Shown: positions 1-6,942 of the stretch, piece by piece | How positions within the stretch are numbered: position 1 is the stretch's first letter | Layout of the letters: every line of letters starts with the position of its first letter | DNA from: Thermomicrobiales bacterium | GTDB taxonomy: Bacteria; Chloroflexota; Chloroflexia; Thermomicrobiales; CADCWN01 | DNA: 36,783 nt | NCBI GenBank assembly: GCA_030446685.1 | Contig: JAUJMV010000014.1 | Location: forward strand, 75,487-112,269 | Direction: 5' to 3' | Notes under the pieces: model-generated | Told to the model about the DNA's origin: nothing | The model's input: the letters and a program-made list of their open reading frames with translations, nothing else | Database searches by the model: none | Translations under genes and position numbers: made by a program

Positions 1-1224
1 CTGCTCCTTGAACGGCCCGAACGCCCGCTTGCGGGTGGTGTAATAGAACTGAGCGTCGGTCATGCTCGGCTTGCGCTCGTCGGCGTGGTTGTCGTCGAGG
101 TATTCGTAGATCTCCGCCTTGAGCTCCTCCGGCAGGTGGTCGAAGATGATGTTCTGGAAGGCGGTCGCCAGGTGGACCTCGACCGCGCCGCGCGCGGCGA
201 ACTGATCGAACGCCTCCTCCGGCAGGGTCGAGGCGCCGTGCTGGACGGCGCCGCCCATCCCGTACTCGCGCCGCGCGACCTCCGAGAGCCGGCCGAGCGC
301 CTCCAGGTTGAGGTTGACCTCGGCGATCGAGCCGTCCGGCAGGACCACACCGCCGTGGCTGGTCCCGGTCTGCACGCTGATCTTGCTGATCCCCGGCAGG
401 TCCGTCCCCAGCCCGCGCAACGCCGGCAGGAAGCCGGACATGAACGCTTCCAGATCCTCCGGCGTGCTGTCCTGGCTGCCAACCTCGCCGATCTCGCCGC
501 CGACCGAGACGGTGACCCCGGCCGGCTCGCGCTCGCGGATGTGGGCGGTCATCTCGGCGGTGTGGCGGTAGTTCAACTCCTGCCGCTCCGCTTCGGTCGG
601 CCGGTCGAGGTCGACCAGGGTGGAGGCGTCGATGTCGATGTTGTAGAAGCCGGCGGCGAGCGAGTCATCGATCAGCCGGCGCAGGCCCTGCAGCTCCGCC
701 TCCGGGTCCTGCTTGTACTTCTTGGCGTTGATCTGCTGGTGGTCGCCCTGGATGAAGACCGGGCCGCGGTAGCCCTCGCGCAGCGCGGCGGCGATCATCA
801 CCGCGGCGAACTCCTCGGGCTGCTGGTCGGTGTAGCCCATCTCCGAGCGGGCGATCTCGAAGATGAAGTGCTTGGTGTCGCGGCCGATCGCGGTGCGGAC
901 GATCGTCCGCGCCACGTCGTAGGCCATGCCGCGCACGTTGATCGCCGGCGTGGTGGCGTGGTCGTACTCGTAGCGCCCGGCCGCCATGTAGAGGTCGTGG
1001 ATCGAGGCCGGGTAGACGCCGACCGCCTGGGCCGTGGACCAGATCAGCCAGCGCGCCGCCTCCTTCACCTGGGCCGCGCCGAAGACCGCGCTGTAGGCCA
1101 GCAGATCGAGCGCCTCGCCCTGGAGCGCCGCCTCGTCCCGCACCTCGACCGTGTCGCCGCGCAGGGTGATGACCCCGTCGAGCGTCCGCAGGAGTTTCCT
1201 GACACTGATACTTGCTTTCGGCAT
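1..1224 (-). CDS. class II fructose-bisphosphate/ketose-bisphosphate aldolase (3' end outside window)
   Basis: The gene starts at ATG 1224 and runs off the left edge, so 408 codons are visible and the C-terminus is missing. A GGAGGG site lies just upstream of the ATG. Class II aldolase signatures are readable: GDHQQ (D161, H162, candidate general acid and zinc ligand), GGEIGEVGS at about 242-250, TGTSHGG with H290, and VQHGAS with H329, candidate zinc ligands. These residues support zinc-dependent cleavage or condensation of a ketose bisphosphate in the cytoplasm. The protein is longer than the roughly 300 aa of classical FbaA-type enzymes and belongs to a long subfamily, so fructose-1,6-bisphosphate as substrate is inference; tagatose- or other ketose-bisphosphates are possible. 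A TATAAT lies about 80 nt upstream. Confidence 0.78.
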   Translation of the reverse strand, partial: MPKASISVRKLLRTLDGVITLRGDTVEVRDEAALQGEALDLLAYSAVFGAAQVKEAARWLIWSTAQAVGVYPASIHDLYMAAGRYEYDHATTPAINVRGMAYDVARTIVRTAIGRDTKHFIFEIARSEMGYTDQQPEEFAAVMIAAALREGYRGPVFIQGDHQQINAKKYKQDPEAELQGLRRLIDDSLAAGFYNIDIDASTLVDLDRPTEAERQELNYRHTAEMTAHIREREPAGVTVSVGGEIGEVGSQDSTPEDLEAFMSGFLPALRGLGTDLPGISKISVQTGTSHGGVVLPDGSIAEVNLNLEALGRLSEVARREYGMGGAVQHGASTLPEEAFDQFAARGAVEVHLATAFQNIIFDHLPEELKAEIYEYLDDNHADERKPSMTDAQFYYTTRKRAFGPFKEQ

Positions 1225-1305
1225 CTCGCCCTCCCTGCTCCTCGGTCCACCGTCCGTGCCGCGCGCCGTCCCGCCCGCCCCCCGCCGACCACGGCGCCCA
1301 CCACG

Positions 1306-1311
1306 ATTATA
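1306..1311 (-). promoter_or_regulatory. -10 box (TATAAT) for the aldolase gene
   Basis: A perfect TATAAT reads on the minus strand 82 nt before the aldolase start codon. No convincing -35 hexamer is seen at 16-18 nt spacing. A GC-rich region with no ORF surrounds it. Confidence 0.45.
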
Positions 1312-1346
1312 CCCCGATTGTGCGGTGGTCGGGGGCGGACCTCTCC

Positions 1347-1450
1347 CCCGGCCCCTCCCCTACGAGGGGAGGGGGGCAAGCCGTGCCTTGCCACGGGTGT
1401 TCGGCCGGATGCGGGTAGCGCGCCCCCCAAGGTTGGGGGGCCAGGGGGCG
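1347..1450. repeat. C/G palindromes between aldolase and sugar dehydrogenase genes
   Basis: Two palindromes fill the gap. One is CCCCTCCCC-TACG-GGGGAGGGG-like at about 1353-1375. The other is CCCCCCAA-GG-TTGGGGGG at 1423-1440, followed by a G-rich tail. The second matches the right half of the two longer C-run/G-run elements near 15351 and 16353, so it looks like a truncated copy of the same dispersed element. Its stem could also act as a terminator for the minus-strand sugar dehydrogenase gene that ends at 1454. Confidence 0.6.
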
Positions 1451-1453
1451 GTC

Positions 1454-2817
1454 TCAGCGCGGGCGGGCGCCGACGCGGTAGACGGCGCTGGCGGCGAGGT
1501 CGGTCAGGTAGACCTCGCCGTCCGCGTCCTCGCCGAAGGAGCTGATCCGCGCGTCGAGCCGCAGCATCTCGGTCGTCACCCAGCGGCCGCCCGCGTCGCG
1601 CGCGGTCGTCCAGATGCGGCCGGTGCAGTAGTCGGCGAAAAGGTAGGCCCCCTGGAGGAGCGGGGAGCGCGCCCCGCGATAGACGTAGCCGCCGGTGATC
1701 GAGCAGCCGGAGTCGTGGGTGTACTCGGCGACCGGCGTTACCAGGCCGGCGCGGTCGCAGGCGCCGCCGCGACAATTGGCGCCCTCCAGGATCGGCCAGC
1801 CGTAGTTCCGGCCGCCGGGGCTGCCCGCGGGCTCGAAGTGGACCCACTCGTAGCGGTTCTGCCCGACATCGCCGATGTAGAGGTCGCCGGTGGCGCGGTC
1901 GAAGGAGAAGCGCCAGGGGTTGCGGAGGCCGTAGGCCCAGACCTCGGGGCGGGCGCCGGGCTGGCCGACGAAGGGGTTGCCCGGCGGGATGGCGTAGGGG
2001 TCGCCCCGGTCGACGTCGATCCGCAGGATCTTGCCGAGGACCGTGCCCCAGTCCTGGGCGTTGCGGTACAGATCGTTGGAGCCGCCGCCGTCACCGAGGC
2101 CGAGGTAGAGGAAGCCGTCCGGGCCGAAGGCGAGCATCCCGCCGTTGTGGTTGCTGGCCGGCTGGTCCTGCTCCAGCAGCCGCCGCTCGCTGCCGGGGTC
2201 GCCCCGCCCGTCGGCGCCCCTGCTGAAGCGCGCGATGACCGTGTCGCCCGCCCCGTCGGTGTAGTTGACGTAGAAGTAGCCGTTCTCGCGGAAACGCGGG
2301 TGGAAGGCCAGGCCGAGCAGCCCCTGCTCGCTACCGCTGGAACGGACGCGCCCGGTGATGTCGAGGAAGGGCTGGCCGTCGAAGGTTCGGATCGTGCCGC
2401 CCTTCTCGACCACGTAGAGCCGCCCGCTGCCGTCGCCCGCGTGCGCGACGAAGAGGGGCTGCCGGAAGCCCTCCGCCACCCGCTCGACCTCCAGCGCCAC
2501 CCGCCCCGCGTCGAAGGACGCGGGCGGGGGCGCGTCACGGCCAGCGTTGCCCCGGCCGCTGGGGTCGGCGCTGGCGCGGTCGCCGTGACGGTCGCGGTCG
2601 CCACGGCCGTTGCGGTCGCGCCGGGGGCGCTGGCACTGGCGGCGAGGGTCGCGGTCGGCGCCGCTGGCGTGGAAGCGGCAGTCGGATCGGGCGTGCCGAC
2701 CGGCGCCTGGTCGTCACCCTGCCCGCCGCACCCGGTAAGGATCGTCAGCAGGAGCACGACGGCTAGCCACGGCGATCGCGCGGACCGCGCGCGGGAGGGG
2801 GAGCGTCGGTTCATCAT
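1454..2817 (-). CDS. lipoprotein PQQ-dependent sugar dehydrogenase (GSDH/YliI family), apparent frameshift
   Basis: The N-terminal frame starts at ATG 2817, preceded by AAAGGA. It encodes a lipoprotein signal ending in LLLTILTGC (LTGC lipobox) and a Pro/Ala/Thr-rich linker. The catalytic frame, which ends at 1454, encodes a six-bladed propeller typical of soluble quinoprotein aldose dehydrogenases. Visible motifs are SNHNGGMLAFGPDG (candidate catalytic His), LGLGDGGG, GLRNPWRFSFD, GDVGQN and YGWP. The two frames join if one base is added to the G5 run at 2526-2530, giving about 454 aa; as written, the gene is broken there. The catalytic part can also be read from GTG 2500. The expected role is oxidation of sugars at the outer face of the membrane with PQQ as cofactor. 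Substrate range cannot be read from the sequence. Confidence 0.82.
2526..2530 (-). other. G5 run where the sugar dehydrogenase frame breaks
   Basis: The lipoprotein/linker frame and the propeller frame differ by one base here. One extra C on the coding strand restores a continuous reading frame. This could be a sequencing error, a phase-variable tract or a true mutation. Confidence 0.6.
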
Positions 2818-2975
2818 GCGGGTCAAGTCCTTTGTCGTGCCGCCGGGTCAGGCCACGGTGCAGACCTGCTGCCGTAATAACATCCGACCGGCGCGGTTTG
2901 TTTCAGGTCGCCCCGTCCACCCCTCCACGGCCGCGGGGCTGAACGGGGATCGACCAGTGGCATCGCCATCTCGCG

Positions 2976-3160
2976 GGCCGCCGACTGAAGTCGGCGCTGG
3001 GGGCTCGCTCCGCTCGCCACGAAGTCCGCCGCCGGGGACTGGATCTTCCCGGAGGATATGCAGAACCGAGAAGCTGCGCCGCTGTGGCGGCCCCAGTCCG
3101 GCTTGGCCGGACTTCGCGGCGAGCGCGGCGAGCCCCCAGCGCCGACTTCAGTCGGCGGCC
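2976..3160. repeat. long hairpin element, copy A (185 bp)
   Basis: The two ends are near-perfect inverted repeats of about 65-70 nt (2976-3041 against 3089-3160), with a loop of about 45 nt. Each outer arm begins with GGCCGCCGACTGAAGTCGGC, which is itself a small palindrome. Further in is a CACGAAGTCCG...GGACTGG segment that pairs with CCAGTCC...GGACTTCG. The element lies upstream of the promoter of the secreted zinc-motif protein. A second element with the same plan is at 22131-22308. It contains no convincing ORF, so a non-autonomous mobile element or a structured RNA are the main options. Confidence 0.8.
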
Positions 3161-3258
3161 ACCTCCGATAGCGGCGCCCTTCGATCCCCACGCTCTAGGA
3201 CGCCGAACGAATCCGCGAAGGTGCGAACGTACCACGAAATTGCCCCCACAACTATCTA

Positions 3259-3270
3259 GAACATTTGTTC
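3259..3270. promoter_or_regulatory. LexA-like box GAAC-ATTT-GTTC
   Basis: The sequence is a perfect GAAC-N4-GTTC, the core of the Gram-positive-type SOS box. It sits 9 nt upstream of the TATAGT -10 at 3280-3285, overlapping where the -35 would be. That is where a repressor would block RNA polymerase. The family assignment is by motif only. Confidence 0.5.
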
Positions 3271-3276
3271 GTAATG

Positions 3277-3285
3277 TGCTATAGT
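3277..3285 (+). promoter_or_regulatory. extended -10 promoter TGCTATAGT
   Basis: An extended -10 (TG-C-TATAGT) lies 66 nt before the start codon of the secreted zinc-motif protein, just 3' of the LexA-like palindrome. No good -35 is visible, which fits an extended -10 promoter. Confidence 0.5.
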
Positions 3286-3350
3286 GGCGTCGGGCCGGCA
3301 GGGCCGGCGCCGAGACGGGAGCGCGATCGGACGATGGAGGGGGCGACGTG

Positions 3351-4691
3351 ATGCGGGTACTGCGCCGGGGGCGGACAATCTTGTTCAGTGGCCTGCTGCT
3401 GATGGCGCTCGGGCTGCTGCCGGCGCGGCCGGCGGGCGCGGACACGGCGAGCGAACGCTGGTGCCCGCCGGAGACGGGGGTTTGCGCCGAGGGGGCGTTC
3501 TACGACTTCTGGCGCGCGAACGGCGGCCTGGAGATCCTCGGTTACCCGATCGACCAGCCGCGCCGCCGGCCGGATGGTCTGATCGTGCAGTACTACGAGC
3601 GGGCGATCATGGAGTGGCACCCGGAGAACGGCGCCGATTATCAGGTGCTGCTGACCCGCCTCGGCGCGGCGCTGGCCGACGGGAACCCGCACGGCGACCG
3701 GCCGCCGGTCCCCTGCGACGCGGACTGCGCGCTGCTCTCGCAGACCGGGCACACCGTGCGCGGCCCCTTCCTCGAGTACTGGACCCGCCACGGCGGGCTG
3801 CCGGTCTACGGCTTCCCGCTGACCGAGGAGTACCGGGAGCGCAACGCCGCCGACGGCCAGGCGTACACGGTGCAGTACTTCGAGCGCAATCGCTTCGAGC
3901 ACCACCCGGAGCACGCCGGCACCCGCTACGAGGTGCTGCTGGGCCGGCTCGGGGCGGAGGCGCTGGCGGCGCGCGGCGACGAGGTCCACTCCTGGGCGGT
4001 GGTGCGGACGCCGGTCTACGCCACCGACCGCCGGGCGGCGATGGTCGCCACGGCGACGGTGCTAGTCGAGGGCGTGCCGGAGGCGCGCTACCTCACCGCC
4101 ACCCTCGCCGGGGGGGGCGTTACCTGGCACTTCGACGGCGATCTGCCGGCGGACGTGCTCGGCGTCTACAGCTTCCGCGCCAACGCGATCCGCTACCACC
4201 CGATTCTGCTGGCGATGGATCCGCACGCCCTCGCCGCCGTCCTGGCGCACGAGGGGCAGCACGCCCACGACTTCCTCACCTACGGGCCGCCGCGGTCGCG
4301 CGGCGAGTGCCTCACGCTGGAGTATCGCGGCTTCCTGGCCGAGGCGGCGCTCTGGGAGTCGTGGTGGGGGCCGCGCGGCAAGCCCGACCCGGCCAACGAC
4401 TTCGAGCGCGCGGAGAACGCGATCCTCGACGACATCCGCGAGAACGGCGGGCGCGAGACGCAGCGTTTCATCACCGCCGCCTACGCCGGGGCCTGCGGCA
4501 CGCCCGACCCCGCCCAGATGGACGACGCCCCGGAGTGGCGCGGCATCCCCGCGACGACCGAGGGGCTGCCCGCGCACCTCACCAGGCTCTTCCCGGACGC
4601 CGGCGACCAACTCGCCCGGATCGCCGGCGAGCCGACCTTGGCGGCCGCCGCGACCGGCGGGGCGCCGGCGCCGGCCTGGCCGAAGCGCTAA
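3351..4691 (+). CDS. secreted protein with two NGGL/VQYFER repeats and a HEGQH zinc-protease-like domain
   Basis: The protein has 446 aa from ATG 3351; GTG 3348 is a close alternative, and GGAGGGGG lies upstream. Residues 7-30 form a Sec signal peptide ending near PAGADTA. Two similar repeats follow at about 49-107 and 139-202, each reading F-x-x-x-W-x-x-x-GGL...GYPI/GFPL...VQYYER/VQYFER...WHPE/HHPE...LLxRLG. This repeat type is common in exported Chloroflexota proteins. The C-terminal third carries LAHEGQHAHDF (about 300-309), a HExxH zinc motif, followed by conserved-looking acidic helices (EYRGFLAEAALWE) that could supply the third ligand. A cell-surface metallopeptidase is inferred; no known peptidase family was recognised. 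Its promoter carries a LexA-like box, suggesting damage-linked expression. Confidence 0.72.
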   Translation: MRVLRRGRTILFSGLLLMALGLLPARPAGADTASERWCPPETGVCAEGAFYDFWRANGGLEILGYPIDQPRRRPDGLIVQYYERAIMEWHPENGADYQVLLTRLGAALADGNPHGDRPPVPCDADCALLSQTGHTVRGPFLEYWTRHGGLPVYGFPLTEEYRERNAADGQAYTVQYFERNRFEHHPEHAGTRYEVLLGRLGAEALAARGDEVHSWAVVRTPVYATDRRAAMVATATVLVEGVPEARYLTATLAGGGVTWHFDGDLPADVLGVYSFRANAIRYHPILLAMDPHALAAVLAHEGQHAHDFLTYGPPRSRGECLTLEYRGFLAEAALWESWWGPRGKPDPANDFERAENAILDDIRENGGRETQRFITAAYAGACGTPDPAQMDDAPEWRGIPATTEGLPAHLTRLFPDAGDQLARIAGEPTLAAAATGGAPAPAWPKR

Positions 4692-4717
4692 TGGGCCGGC
4701 GCGGGCCGGCGCCGTGG

Positions 4718-4741
4718 CCCCGCCGTGCTAGAATGGCGGGG
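4718..4741 (+). promoter_or_regulatory. extended -10 (TGCTAGAAT) inside a hairpin loop
   Basis: CCCCGCC (4718-4724) and GGCGGGG (4735-4741) can form a 7-bp stem whose 10-nt loop holds TGCTAGAAT (4726-4734). The -10 lies 51 nt before the nitrilase-family start. The stem could equally terminate transcription from the upstream gene, which ends at 4691. Confidence 0.45.
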
Positions 4742-4784
4742 CGCGGACGCGGGGTAGTGCCGCGCGGAAAGGCGGTGACAGCAG

Positions 4785-5597
4785 GTGCTGCCGGAGACAT
4801 GGCGGATCGGGCTGGCGTCGCCGCGCCCCGCCGCGACGCGCGAGGACGGGCTCGCCACGGTGGGGCGCTTCCTGGCCGAGGCCGCGGCGCGGGGCGCGGC
4901 GATCGTCTGCTTCCCGGAGACCTTCTTGCCGGGCTATCGCGGCCCCGTCTTCCCGGCGCCGCCGCCGCCGCCCGACCAGGCCGCGCAGGAGCGCGCGCTG
5001 CGGGAGGTCTGCGCGCTGGCGCGCGAGCATCGGGTGGCGGCGATCGTGCCGATGGAGTGGGCGAGCCCCGCCGGGCTGCTCAACCTCGCCTTCGTCGTGG
5101 ACGCGGACGGCGCGGTCCAGGGCTGCCAGACCAAGAACCAGATCGCCCCCGAGGAGGAGCCCCATTACGTCCCCGGCGACACGCGGCGCCTCTTCGCGGT
5201 CGGCGGCGTGCCGTTCGGCATCGCCATCTGCCACGAGGGGTGGCGCTACCCCGAGACGGTCCGCTGGGAGGCGCGGCGCGGCGCGCCCGTCGTCTTCCAT
5301 CCCCACGTCACGGGGGGCGATGGGCGCGGGGTCGTGCCCCGCTTCTGGGGCGACCCGGACGCGCCCTATTACGAGAAGGCGATGATCGCGCGGGCGGCCG
5401 AGAACGTCATCTACTTCGCCAGCGCCAACTACGCCCTGCCGGACCAGGAGACGGCGACCAGCCTGATCGCGCCGGACGGGCGGTGCGTCGCGCACACGCC
5501 CTACGGCGAGGAGGCGCTGCTGGTCGCCGATCTCGACCTGGGGGCGGCGACGGGCTGGGGCGCCCGGCGCTACGCCCCGGAGCGCTACGGCGAGTGA
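4785..5597 (+). CDS. carbon-nitrogen hydrolase (nitrilase superfamily)
   Basis: The protein has 270 aa from GTG 4785, with a GGTGA site 6 nt upstream. It carries the Glu-Lys-Cys triad of the nitrilase superfamily: FPETFLPGY (E about 45), TKNQIAPEEE (K about 116) and AICHEGWRYPE (C about 148). The middle and C-terminal regions keep the alpha-beta-beta-alpha sandwich pattern (ARAAENVIYFASANYA). It should be a cytoplasmic amidase or nitrilase-type C-N hydrolase acting through the Cys thiol. The exact substrate (N-carbamoyl compound, omega-amide, nitrile or other) is not determined. It sits alone between an upstream promoter and a strong terminator. Confidence 0.85.
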   Translation: MLPETWRIGLASPRPAATREDGLATVGRFLAEAAARGAAIVCFPETFLPGYRGPVFPAPPPPPDQAAQERALREVCALAREHRVAAIVPMEWASPAGLLNLAFVVDADGAVQGCQTKNQIAPEEEPHYVPGDTRRLFAVGGVPFGIAICHEGWRYPETVRWEARRGAPVVFHPHVTGGDGRGVVPRFWGDPDAPYYEKAMIARAAENVIYFASANYALPDQETATSLIAPDGRCVAHTPYGEEALLVADLDLGAATGWGARRYAPERYGE

Positions 5598-5699
5598 GAC
5601 CGGCCCCCGCGCGGCGACGCCCGAACCAGCCCGACCGGCGAGGCGACCGCGATCTGGACCTCCACGAATAATTCGGCCTGCCCGCGCCGCGGCGTGCAT

Positions 5700-5732
5700 G
5701 GGGGCTGGTCGGATGACGTCCGACCAGCCCCC
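5700..5732. terminator. 14-bp stem hairpin between convergent genes
   Basis: GGGGGCTGGTCGGA pairs perfectly with TCCGACCAGCCCCC around a TGACG loop. It lies between the plus-strand nitrilase-family gene and the minus-strand PhyH-like gene, so it can terminate both. There is no long T tract on either side. Confidence 0.7.
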
Positions 5733-5758
5733 TACCTATGGCCCTCAGCGGTCCGGCG

Positions 5759-6625
5759 CTACATCCATCCCGCCACGCCGAGCAACTCGCGGGTCTCCTC
5801 GTCGGCGCCGTCGAGGAGCGCGGTCGTCAGGCCGTCCTCCGGGCGCTCGCCGTAGATCGACTGCTTCATCCAGGTCGGGCCGTACCCCAGCAGCAGCAGG
5901 CGCCGGACCGTGCCGTCGGGCCGGTTCGGCAGGGCGCGGTGCCAGAGAGCCCCGTGGCACATCACGCAGCTCCCGGCCGGGAGGCGCAGCAGGATCTGCC
6001 CCGGCAGATCGCCGTATTCCTCCGCGGGCAGGTCCTCGTCGGTGCGGCGGTGTGAGCCGGGCACCACGGCGAGGGGGCCGGTGGCGTCGGTCACGTCGTC
6101 CAGGTAGATCAGGCTGTCGATCGTCTGCGGCTGGCTGAAGAATGGCGGGAGCGGGTCCGGGATCAGCCGCTGGTGGAAGTGCCAGTGCGTCTCCTGGTTC
6201 GGCTGGTCCGGGTAGGTGATCCGCGCCGACAGCCCGCGCACCTGCACCTGGGGGCCGAGCTGCGCCCGCGCCACCGAGAGGAGCGGCTGGAACCTGAGCA
6301 GGTCCAGGAAGGCCGGGTGCTTGTCCATCAGGTGGCGCAGGAAGAGGCCGCCGAAGCGCCGCGAGGCGCTCAGGCCCTCGCCCCGGCCGGACTTGGCGCG
6401 CTCCGCCGCCGCCACCTCGTCGAGCGCGGCGCGCAGGCGGTCCAGTTGCTCACCCGCGAACAGCCGCTCGCGGACCAGGAAGCCATCCTCGGTGAACGCG
6501 CGCAACTCCTCCGGCGTCGCGGCCACCTCGACCCGCCGCAGCGGATCCTTGAGATCGTGGTTCAGGAGGCGATAGGTCAACGTGTGGTTTCCCGGCGTCT
6601 GCGTCTGCTGCGCGGACGTGGACAT
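5759..6625 (-). CDS. phytanoyl-CoA dioxygenase (PhyH)-family protein
   Basis: The protein has 288 aa from ATG 6625, chosen because GGGGGAGGAG lies 2-3 nt upstream; upstream in-frame codons look non-coding. The fold markers of Fe(II)/2-oxoglutarate PhyH proteins are present: an N-terminal FTEDGFLVRERLF, a central strand block (DSLIYLDDVTDATGPLAVVPGSH), and a distal GALWHRALPN with a following TVRRLLLLGY Arg that would bind 2-oxoglutarate. The first iron-binding motif reads THWHFHQR rather than the usual HxD, so the facial triad may be altered. It is the last gene of a minus-strand cluster with an Idh-type oxidoreductase and a DUF4926 protein, suggesting catabolism or modification of a small hydroxylated substrate. 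Confidence 0.8.
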   Translation of the reverse strand: MSTSAQQTQTPGNHTLTYRLLNHDLKDPLRRVEVAATPEELRAFTEDGFLVRERLFAGEQLDRLRAALDEVAAAERAKSGRGEGLSASRRFGGLFLRHLMDKHPAFLDLLRFQPLLSVARAQLGPQVQVRGLSARITYPDQPNQETHWHFHQRLIPDPLPPFFSQPQTIDSLIYLDDVTDATGPLAVVPGSHRRTDEDLPAEEYGDLPGQILLRLPAGSCVMCHGALWHRALPNRPDGTVRRLLLLGYGPTWMKQSIYGERPEDGLTTALLDGADEETRELLGVAGWM

Positions 6626-6716
6626 GGCTCCTCCCCCGTATTGTTGTCCGGCCTCGACTTCGACCGCCCCGACTACCGGCAACGGCCAGCCACCGTCCGG
6701 GCTGCGATCCAGGAAG

Positions 6717-6935
6717 CTAGGTGACCTCGACCGGCTCATAATGCAGCACCATCAACTGCTCCATTCGCAACGCCAGCATAGCATAGGTGCGCCCGTCGTC
6801 ATCGCTGAACTCGACCTCGAAGACGTCGGGGGCGAGCACCTCGACGACGGTTCCCACCTGCCCGCGCGACAGGCCATGTTCCGGCAGATCCTCCGTCAGG
6901 GCGACGGCATCAAGGAGGCGTACCTTCGTCGCCAT
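6717..6935 (-). CDS. DUF4926 domain protein
   Basis: This is a small protein of 72 aa from ATG 6935, with AGGTGTGGA just upstream. The pattern LLDAVALTEDLPEHGL-x-RGQVGTVVEV-x-FEVEFSDDDGRTYAMLAL matches the DUF4926 family, a small beta-barrel-like domain of unknown function often found as a short stand-alone gene. Its ATG is only 7 nt beyond the stop of the oxidoreductase gene, so the two are probably co-transcribed. No function is assigned. Confidence 0.85.
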   Translation of the reverse strand: MATKVRLLDAVALTEDLPEHGLSRGQVGTVVEVLAPDVFEVEFSDDDGRTYAMLALRMEQLMVLHYEPVEVT

Positions 6936-6942
6936 TCCACAC

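Noticed and set aside
85..1545. Long plus-strand reading frame antisense to the aldolase and sugar dehydrogenase genes
   Set aside because: Composition is Arg/Ala/Gly/Val-rich without domain motifs, and the opposite strand encodes clear enzymes; it is a high-GC shadow.
2976..3160. Insertion sequence with terminal inverted repeats
   Set aside because: The element is only 185 bp with no transposase ORF and no visible target-site duplication, so only a non-autonomous or RNA element is supported.
1151..3259. 702-codon plus-strand frame running through the sugar dehydrogenase and hairpin element
   Set aside because: It crosses an intergenic hairpin and lacks any domain; it is a GC artefact.
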